Positions 7,210 to 13,254 of a stretch of DNA of 17,114 bases are shown in pieces. A program made the position numbers and the translations under genes. Below the pieces are notes generated by a model that did no database searches, was not told the origin of the DNA, and was given only the letters and a program-made list of their open reading frames with translations. The first letter of the stretch is position 1, and every line of letters begins with the position of its first letter. Source of the DNA: Bacteroidota bacterium (GTDB taxonomy: Bacteria; Bacteroidota; Bacteroidia; CAMBQF01); assembly GCA_027483285.1 (NCBI GenBank), contig JAIXUZ010000379.1, positions 1 through 17,114 of the forward strand, read 5' to 3'.

Positions 7210-8523
7210 TTATTTTTTAATTTTCATGTAAGTAAGGATGTCATCATACAGCCCTGAATTATTGGCAAACAAAGCAAAGTTTTTAGCTGTAGAAAACCAC
7301 TCCTGCGTGCTTGGCTTGTGTTTCTTTAATGCGGTAAGCAAGTCGGTGGTTTCCAACGGTTGTGGTATACCATCGCTAAACGATGATTCCAGTTTTTGCT
7401 CAATGGCTATATCAATAACCGCGTCAATATCGGCCCCCGAATAATTTTCTGCTTTTTTGGCAACGCTTTGCACATCAATTCTACCCGTGGGTTTGTTGTT
7501 AAGTTTTAACCTCAATATCGACTCTCTTGATGCAACATCGGGCGGCGGAACAAAAACAATCCTATCAAACCTCCCCGGCCGCCTAAATGCAGGGTCTAAA
7601 TTCCATGGGGTGTTGGTTGCCCCAATAATTAAAACACCATCATTTGTGCTATCAATACCGTCCAGTTCTTGCAAAAACTGGTTAATCAGGTGCCTGCCAC
7701 TCGATTGTTTCATATCGCTGCGGCTGGCGCCTAATGCATCAATCTCATCAATAAATAGAACGCAAGGGGTATTGTTTCTGGCTAACTCAAATATATCATG
7801 CAGGTTTTTCTCGCTGTTGCCCACCCACATATCTAAAATATCATTTAACCCAACACTAATAAATTTAGCATTTACCTGCCCTGCTGTTGCTTTAGCAATA
7901 TAGGTTTTGCCGCAGCCCGGCGGGCCATAAAGCAAAATGCCACCGCCAATTTTTTTGCCGTATGCTTTGTAAAGTTCGGGGTGGAGTAGGGGCTTTATAA
8001 TTTTTAATTCTATTTCTTTTTTCACCGCATCCATTCCGCCAACAGCACTAAAATTGATAGTTGGTTTTTGTAGAAACCGGCTATCGGTCTCATCGGCCTC
8101 GTCTGCATCTGCATTATCATTACTGCCCCGCTGGCGCAATTGGCTATCAAGCTCTTCGTCGAAATAGTTTTTGTCAATAGCCAATGCTTTTTTATATGCC
8201 TCTATTGCTTTAGCTATTGCATGTTCTTTTAAAAGGGCTTTTGCATGCAGGGTAAACACACTTATTTCATTTGTACTTCTGTCGATTACCTCTTCTAAGA
8301 TAACATTGCAGGCAGAGTAGTTACCCTTTTTAAAAAACACGGTTGCCAGCCCAACTTTTGCTTTGGTATCGTTAGCTATTTTAATAAGGGTTGAATACTC
8401 TGTTTCTGCCTCATCAAGCCTGTTTAATGATAATAACGTATCGGCCAGCAAAAACCGTAGCGGGGTATTATCAGGTGAGTGGGTTAATGCATCCCGTAAA
8501 CTATCTATTGTATTGTCGTTCAT
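7210..8523 (-). CDS. TPR-AAA+ ATPase (Vps4/katanin-like, no protease domain)
   Basis: The product is 437 residues from the ATG at 8523. A further in-frame extension upstream is unlike the family and is rejected. Residues 1-125 are TPR-like helices, and an Asp/Asn-rich linker spans about 135-150. The AAA+ module has Walker A GPPGCGKT (200-207), pore-loop-like W233-V234-G235 followed by NSEKNL, Walker B VLFIDE (255-260), sensor-1 N304 in GATN, two candidate arginine fingers in FRRPGRFDR (R315, R318) and sensor-2 region SGAD (362-365). The C-terminal segment PSTQEWFSTAKNFALFANNSGLYDD resembles the tail of the Vps4/meiotic clade. No metalloprotease or nuclease domain is fused, so a threading unfoldase or remodelling ATPase is inferred. 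Its partner is the TPR membrane protein immediately downstream. Substrate unknown. Confidence 0.87.
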   Translation of the reverse strand: MNDNTIDSLRDALTHSPDNTPLRFLLADTLLSLNRLDEAETEYSTLIKIANDTKAKVGLATVFFKKGNYSACNVILEEVIDRSTNEISVFTLHAKALLKEHAIAKAIEAYKKALAIDKNYFDEELDSQLRQRGSNDNADADEADETDSRFLQKPTINFSAVGGMDAVKKEIELKIIKPLLHPELYKAYGKKIGGGILLYGPPGCGKTYIAKATAGQVNAKFISVGLNDILDMWVGNSEKNLHDIFELARNNTPCVLFIDEIDALGASRSDMKQSSGRHLINQFLQELDGIDSTNDGVLIIGATNTPWNLDPAFRRPGRFDRIVFVPPPDVASRESILRLKLNNKPTGRIDVQSVAKKAENYSGADIDAVIDIAIEQKLESSFSDGIPQPLETTDLLTALKKHKPSTQEWFSTAKNFALFANNSGLYDDILTYMKIKK

Positions 8524-8638
8524 GTTTTTTAATGTTACGCTGTGGCGAAATAAAAGCAGCAGGTAATTAACACGGCTAATATAATTAGAATGTTGTTGCT
8601 GACAAGGAGGGTGTAGGGCATCAACTGCCAACTATTAT

Positions 8639-8646
8639 TATATTTG
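8639..8646 (+). promoter_or_regulatory. -7 element for the DUF6029-like gene
   Basis: TATATTTG is a perfect TAnnTTTG match. It ends 15 nt before the TTG start at 8662 and overlaps an upstream in-frame TTG at 8644, which therefore cannot be the translation start. No convincing -33 element is seen. The rest of the 138-bp divergent spacer (8524-8661) shows no clear promoter for the AAA+ gene. Confidence 0.6.
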
Positions 8647-8661
8647 CAAAAAAGGATACCG

Positions 8662-10314
8662 TTGAAAAAGTTACTCTTAGCACTGTTTTGCATTGCGGCA
8701 CTGGCTGTTAATGCCCAGCAAGACACAACAAAAAAAGGCATTGATTTGGGTCAGATTCATGGCAATTTTCAGGCCGATTTTCAGTACTATAATACCGATA
8801 CCCTTATTGGCGCACCCATAGTGCCAGAGAAGATACGCTCTAACGGTTTTATGAACCTAACCTATACCCGCGGCAACTTTACCGCAGGGGTACGTTTTGA
8901 AAGTTATTTAAACGTGTTGCAGGGTTTCGACCCACGCTATAAAGGCACGGGCATTGCCAACCGTTATGCATCGTATGCTTTTGACGGGCTTGAAATAACT
9001 GCAGGTAACTTTTATGAGCAGTTTGGCACTGGTATGGTGCTTCGCTCTTACTGGGAGCCTAATCTGGGGGTTGATAATTCTTTTGATGGCGTAAGGGTTA
9101 AGTTTACGCCTGTTGCGGGTGTATACACTAAGCTTATGGTTGCCAAGCAGCGTGCTTTTTTTGATAAAGGCCCGGGTATTGTGCGTGCTGCCGATGGTGA
9201 GGTAAACTTTAACGAACTGATTAAAAAATGGGAAGACAATAAATTTCGTTTAACTGTTGGTGCCAGCGCAGCCAGCATTTACCAAAAAGACGAAGACCCC
9301 ATATACATTTTACCTGAAAACCAGGCTGCCTTTGGTGGCCGTATGAATATAGGCTATGGCAAATTCAACCTGTATTCAGAGTATGCCTATAAAATGAATG
9401 CCCCATCGGCTGTAAACGGTTTTATCTACCGCCCGGGCCAGGCATTAATAGTAAACGCATCGTATTCGCAAAAAGGGTTTAGCGTGTTGCTGGGTGCTAA
9501 GCGCTTAGATAATATGGATTACAGGTCGGACCGTACGGCAACCTTAACCAACCTTACCACCAACTTTTTGCCAGCCCTTACCCGCCAGCATACCTACAAC
9601 TTAGCGGCTACAATTTACCCTTACGGTACACAGCCCAATGGCGAGATGGCTTACCAGGCCGATATATCATACAAGATTAAAAAAGGCACCATGCTGGGTG
9701 GCAAATACGGCACCGATATTTCGCTTAACATTTCGGGTGTTAATGATATTGAACGTTCAGCGGCGCCTAACGATACCTTTGGCTACAACTCGCCCTTTTT
9801 CGGCGTTAGCAAAACCGTGTTGTTCCGCGATTATAACATCGAAATTTCGCACAAGTGGAATAAGGATTTGAAGACAAACCTGATGTACATGTACTTTGCC
9901 TATAATAAAGATATTGTGCAGTTTCAGAACTATGCATCAAGCGTTTATGGCACCATCCGTGGGCATATAGTGGTGCTTGATGTTAACTACAAATTCAGCA
10001 AAAAAGTTGGCCTGCATGCCGAGTTGCAAAACCTATATACCAAACAAGACGAAGGGAGCTGGGCTATGGGGCTTTTAGAACTGTCTATATCACCCCATTG
10101 GTTTATAGCCGTGTTAGACCAGTATAACTATGGCAATACCGTTAAAATTGAGCGTGTACATTATGTTACAGGCTCTGTTGGGTATACCCGTGGTGCGCAC
10201 CGTTTTATGGCTACTTATGGCCGCCAGCGTGCAGGTATTTTCTGTGTAGGTGGTGTGTGCCGAAATGTGCCGGCATCAAATGGCTTAACACTTTCTGTAA
10301 GTACTAGTTTTTAA
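8662..10314 (+). CDS. DUF6029-like outer-membrane beta-barrel protein
   Basis: The product is 550 residues from TTG at 8662. This start gives a clean signal peptide (MKKLLLALFCIAALAVNAQ, cleavage before or at Gln19) and sits correctly downstream of the -7 element, with a modest AAAGGA upstream. The mature chain is a series of alternating beta-strand segments rich in Tyr, Asn and Gly, ending in LSVSTSF, a terminal-Phe beta-signal for BAM insertion. Features such as GNFYEQFGTGMVLRSYWEPN and an early GNFQADFQYY match what I recall of the DUF6029 family, an uncharacterised group of Bacteroidota barrels. Two cysteines near the C-terminus (FCVGGVC) could form a disulfide. The gene is divergent from the TPR-AAA+ operon and probably monocistronic. 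Function unknown; transport or surface display is a guess. Confidence 0.75.
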   Translation: MKKLLLALFCIAALAVNAQQDTTKKGIDLGQIHGNFQADFQYYNTDTLIGAPIVPEKIRSNGFMNLTYTRGNFTAGVRFESYLNVLQGFDPRYKGTGIANRYASYAFDGLEITAGNFYEQFGTGMVLRSYWEPNLGVDNSFDGVRVKFTPVAGVYTKLMVAKQRAFFDKGPGIVRAADGEVNFNELIKKWEDNKFRLTVGASAASIYQKDEDPIYILPENQAAFGGRMNIGYGKFNLYSEYAYKMNAPSAVNGFIYRPGQALIVNASYSQKGFSVLLGAKRLDNMDYRSDRTATLTNLTTNFLPALTRQHTYNLAATIYPYGTQPNGEMAYQADISYKIKKGTMLGGKYGTDISLNISGVNDIERSAAPNDTFGYNSPFFGVSKTVLFRDYNIEISHKWNKDLKTNLMYMYFAYNKDIVQFQNYASSVYGTIRGHIVVLDVNYKFSKKVGLHAELQNLYTKQDEGSWAMGLLELSISPHWFIAVLDQYNYGNTVKIERVHYVTGSVGYTRGAHRFMATYGRQRAGIFCVGGVCRNVPASNGLTLSVSTSF

Positions 10315-10341
10315 GATGTAAGCGGGTTTGAGTTGATACTG

Positions 10342-10707
10342 TTACGGCGTTTCTCTTATCCAGCTTATTACAATTGCTTCAGATATTGGCCCGTCTATTA
10401 TTTCTTCCATATCATCATCGCCTTGCTTGGTAAATCTAGAGTGTACCGTCAGGTTGGTTGATGGGGTAAAGCTGTTAAAACTCATTACATCGTTAATAAT
10501 TAGTAAGTCTGACACCTTAATTATCTCCCCGTCTTCCAGGTCCCATTGTATAGCCTGTAAACGGTCGTAAGCGTCTTTGTAAACTACCATGCCGGTATTG
10601 TTTTCGTGGTTGGTCCAATGCCCTAGAAATGCATAGCCGCCATCTTGCGCCGATACACCTTGTAGCGAAGCCGTAAACAGTATTAATAGTAAAACTACTT
10701 TTTTCAC
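10342..10707 (-). CDS. small secreted protein of unknown function
   Basis: The product is 121 residues, starting at GTG (10707). The signal peptide MKKVVLLLILFTASLQGVSA is followed by Gln-Asp. The mature part of about 100 residues has alternating strand-like segments (YAFLGHWTNHENN, GMVVYKDAYDRLQAIQW, EIIKVSDLLIIND, LTVHSRFTKQ) suggestive of a small beta-barrel or lipocalin-like fold, with no cysteines. I do not recognise a family. The gene starts 5 nt after the hldD stop, so it is carried on the hldD transcript and probably translationally coupled, and it converges with the DUF6029-like gene 27 bp away. An envelope role is suggested by the signal peptide and the LPS-gene neighbour, but nothing more can be said. 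Confidence 0.78.
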   Translation of the reverse strand: MKKVVLLLILFTASLQGVSAQDGGYAFLGHWTNHENNTGMVVYKDAYDRLQAIQWDLEDGEIIKVSDLLIINDVMSFNSFTPSTNLTVHSRFTKQGDDDMEEIIDGPISEAIVISWIRETP

Positions 10708-10712
10708 TTTTA

Positions 10713-11666
10713 TTAATTCTCTAAATAATCCTGTACATATTCCCGAACCCCTTCTTCTAATGTTGTAAAAGGTGCCGAGTAACCAATACCACGCAGTTTA
10801 TCTATAGTAGCCTGGGTATAGTATTGGTATTTATCCCGTATATCAACCGGGGTGTCTATAAATTCTATTTTAGGCTCAAGGCCCAAAGCTGCATATGTAG
10901 CATTGGTAAGGTCTGAAAAGGTGCGGGCAACGCCTGTGCCCAAATTATATATGCCACTATGTTTACGGTTTAGCATAAGCCAAAAACATACATTTACTAC
11001 ATCTTTTACATATACAAAATCGCGCAGCTGGCCACCATCGGGGTAGTTTGGGTTGTGACTGCGGAATAACTTTACAACCCCTTTTTGCTTTATCTGGTTG
11101 TAAGAGTGAAATATTACAGATGCCATGCGCCCTTTATGGTTTTCGCCGGGGCCATACACATTAAAAAATTTTAAACCTGCCCAAAAATAGGGCTTCTCAG
11201 CCTGCTTGATGGCCCATTTATCAAAGTTGTTTTTGCTTTCTCCGTAAGGGTTTAAAGGCACCAGTTTGGATATTATAGCCTCATCATCCTGATAGCCCAG
11301 GTCGCCATTGCCGTAAGTAGCGGCCGATGATGCGTAAACCATTGGTAAACCAAATTCAACACACAACTGCCATACCTGTTTGGTATAGTCAAGGTTTAGC
11401 TTATTAAAAATCTCTACGTTAAACTCGGTAGTATCTGTGCGCGCACCAATATGAAATATAAACTGTACCAGTTTGTGATTCTCTTTCAGCCAGTAAAAAA
11501 AATCGTCGCGGTGTACCCGTTTAGTAATTAGTTTATGCTCCAGGTTAGAGTCTTTTGCCGGGTTAGAAAAGTCATCAACGGCAATAATGTCATTATAGCC
11601 CTCATCATTCAACTTACCTATCAGGTTGCTTCCAATAAATCCTGCTGCGCCGGTAACAATAATCAT
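10713..11666 (-). CDS. hldD: ADP-L-glycero-D-manno-heptose 6-epimerase
   Basis: The product is 317 residues, typical for HldD (RfaD/WaaD). The extended short-chain dehydrogenase fold shows the Rossmann motif GAAGFIG (6-12), an acidic pair DD (31-32) after the second strand, ASSAATYG (112-119) with the catalytic Ser, and Tyr141-xxx-Lys145 in YGESK. The segments FNVYGPGENHKGRMASV and GGQLRDFVYVKDVV are characteristic of this epimerase. It inverts C6 of ADP-D-glycero-D-manno-heptose to give the L,D form used for the LPS inner core. The other heptose genes are not in the window. It has its own promoter just ahead of the ATG and is followed by a small secreted protein gene. Confidence 0.93.
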   Translation of the reverse strand: MIIVTGAAGFIGSNLIGKLNDEGYNDIIAVDDFSNPAKDSNLEHKLITKRVHRDDFFYWLKENHKLVQFIFHIGARTDTTEFNVEIFNKLNLDYTKQVWQLCVEFGLPMVYASSAATYGNGDLGYQDDEAIISKLVPLNPYGESKNNFDKWAIKQAEKPYFWAGLKFFNVYGPGENHKGRMASVIFHSYNQIKQKGVVKLFRSHNPNYPDGGQLRDFVYVKDVVNVCFWLMLNRKHSGIYNLGTGVARTFSDLTNATYAALGLEPKIEFIDTPVDIRDKYQYYTQATIDKLRGIGYSAPFTTLEEGVREYVQDYLEN

Positions 11667-11671
11667 AAGTG

Positions 11672-11679
11672 CAAAGATA
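11672..11679 (-). promoter_or_regulatory. -7 promoter element of hldD (leaderless)
   Basis: Read on the minus strand this is TATCTTTG, the same octamer as at cca. Only 5 nt lie between it and the ATG at 11666, so the transcript should start at or extremely near the A of ATG. A -33 element is not clear: the nearest TTG, at 11707-11705, is 25 bp away. Confidence 0.68.
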
Positions 11680-11711
11680 GTATTTAGTATTAGCCTTATG
11701 TTAACAACGGC

Positions 11712-12539
11712 TTAAATGAATAAAGGGTAATTAGTTGGCGGTATTACACCATTTGTTTGCCCTATGGTAAACATGGTTTCTATTGCTTTTTTACCTTCTG
11801 CGCCAAGGTTTAAAGAGTATTTGTTTACATACAGGTTTATATGTTTGGCAATTACACTGTCTTCCATCTCTTGCGAGTGTTGTTTAACATATTCTCTGCT
11901 GCTTTCGGGGTTAGCAAAGGCATATTCTATACTCTCGTGTATCAATGCGTCTACCGTATGTTGCAGTTTAGTATCTAAATCACGCTTTATAAATATGCCA
12001 CCTAACGGAATAGGTGAATTGGTTTGTGTTTCCCATTCTTCACCCAAATCGGTTACTTTAAAAAAGCCTTTTTGCTCGTATGTAAACCTGTTCTCGTGAA
12101 TAATAAGCCCCATATCTACTGACCCACCTGCAACAGCCCCCTCAATACCTGAAAATAGTACTTCTTTTTTACTGCGCGCTTTAGGGTACAATATGCCCAG
12201 CAGAAAATTGGCAGTAGTCATTTTGCCAGGTATGGCTATGGTTGATGTAACAATATCTTCTTTTTGCAGCGGGTGCTTGGCTATAAGCATAGGCCCACAG
12301 TTGTTGCCCAGCGCACTGCCTGAATTTAGCAGTACATAGTTTTGCATACAGTAAGCATATGCATGAAAACTAAGCTTGGTAATATCCAGTTTGCCCTCTG
12401 TAGCCCATTGGTTTAGCTGCTCTACATCGGCATACTTAACTTCAAATTCAATGCCTTTGGTATCAATTTTCTTATTTACCAGCGCATCAAAAATAAATGT
12501 ATCGTTAGGGCAGGGCGAAAACCCAAGTGTTAATTTCAT
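11712..12539 (-). CDS. mqnD: 1,4-dihydroxy-6-naphthoate synthase MqnD
   Basis: The product is 275 residues, the usual size. It opens with LGFSPCPNDTFIF (5-17), diagnostic for MqnD, a periplasmic-binding-protein-like fold that works in the cytoplasm. Other conserved parts are LDITKLSFHAY (51-61), NNCGPMLIAK (79-88), GGSVDMGLIIHE (138-149) with His148 as likely catalytic base, and NSPIPLGG (174-181). It converts cyclic dehypoxanthine futalosine to 1,4-dihydroxy-6-naphthoate in the futalosine menaquinone pathway. Its start overlaps the end of mqnB by 4 nt (ATGA type), so the two are translated together. No signal peptide is present. The hldD promoter sits just after its stop, suggesting a transcript boundary there. 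Confidence 0.95.
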   Translation of the reverse strand: MKLTLGFSPCPNDTFIFDALVNKKIDTKGIEFEVKYADVEQLNQWATEGKLDITKLSFHAYAYCMQNYVLLNSGSALGNNCGPMLIAKHPLQKEDIVTSTIAIPGKMTTANFLLGILYPKARSKKEVLFSGIEGAVAGGSVDMGLIIHENRFTYEQKGFFKVTDLGEEWETQTNSPIPLGGIFIKRDLDTKLQHTVDALIHESIEYAFANPESSREYVKQHSQEMEDSVIAKHINLYVNKYSLNLGAEGKKAIETMFTIGQTNGVIPPTNYPLFI

Positions 12540-13150
12540 TGTAGTAAACCTATCAGGTACTCATTCAAATTTTTTACAGCCAAACCCATTTTCCAGTTTT
12601 CTTTATTGCGCGGTTCTACATAGTTAGAAATTGCCCTTATCTGCACGTATTTAGCGTTTTCCAGCTCGCATACGTAGGCAAAAGCCGCCCCTTCCATACT
12701 TTCGGTTACAGGTTTATACTGCTCTACTAACAAATCTATTTGTTTTTGGTTCCCGCTGGCTGTATTTACCGTAATGCCTACTACTTCTTCAAGGTTGCCA
12801 AATGGTGCATGGCTAAAGTTAATAATAAGCCCATCGGTAAAGGGTCTTTCGTTTTTGTCAACCAGGTTTAAGCCAAACAAATCAATAAACCGGCCATTAT
12901 CATCAGCTCCTAAATCGGCAAAGGCATCAACAGAAATATTGAGCAGTGTGCCTAATTCATATTTTCGGTCAAAGCACCCGCAAACCCCGGCGTTTATTAT
13001 AAAATCAAAAGAGTTTGCATTAAGGTGTTTGCCCAGTTTATAAGCGGTGTTTACCATACCTGCACCGGTTACCAAAAACTCAACACCCGGCAGGGCTTCT
13101 TTAGCCTGCGCAATCTCCATTTCGGTAGCTGCTACTACAAGGGTTTTCAT
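12536..13150 (-). CDS. mqnB: futalosine hydrolase MqnB
   Basis: The product is 204 residues, compatible with the family. It has a nucleoside-phosphorylase/MTAN-like fold: VVAATEMEI at the N-terminus, VTGAGMVNTAYKLG (27-40), INAGVCGCF (52-60), the purine-ribose binding ESMEGAAF (150-157) and IRAISNYVEPRN (171-182). MqnB removes hypoxanthine from futalosine to give dehypoxanthine futalosine, which MqnC then cyclises. Pairing with mqnD supports MqnB rather than a methylthioadenosine nucleosidase. mqnA and mqnC are not in the window. No clear -7 promoter element is visible ahead of the ATG at 13150, so it may be read from the receptor gene upstream or from a weak promoter in the spacer. Confidence 0.93.
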   Translation of the reverse strand: MKTLVVAATEMEIAQAKEALPGVEFLVTGAGMVNTAYKLGKHLNANSFDFIINAGVCGCFDRKYELGTLLNISVDAFADLGADDNGRFIDLFGLNLVDKNERPFTDGLIINFSHAPFGNLEEVVGITVNTASGNQKQIDLLVEQYKPVTESMEGAAFAYVCELENAKYVQIRAISNYVEPRNKENWKMGLAVKNLNEYLIGLLQ

Positions 13151-13254
13151 TTAGTATCTTTTTATCTCTTAATTTAACCAACTCAGCCCTCAGGCCTCCC
13201 CTCCCCACTAAGTACTTGTCTCAACAACTTCGCCACTCGCCCCTTTGCAACTAA

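Noticed and set aside
7210..8523. FtsH-type protease or proteasomal ATPase
   Set aside because: No HEXXH zinc site, membrane anchor or C-terminal HbYX motif is present; the protein ends in YMKIKK after a Vps4-like tail.
12536..13150. Methylthioadenosine/SAH nucleosidase instead of MqnB
   Set aside because: The fold is shared, but the 4-nt overlap with mqnD and the ISNYVEPRN segment favour futalosine hydrolase.
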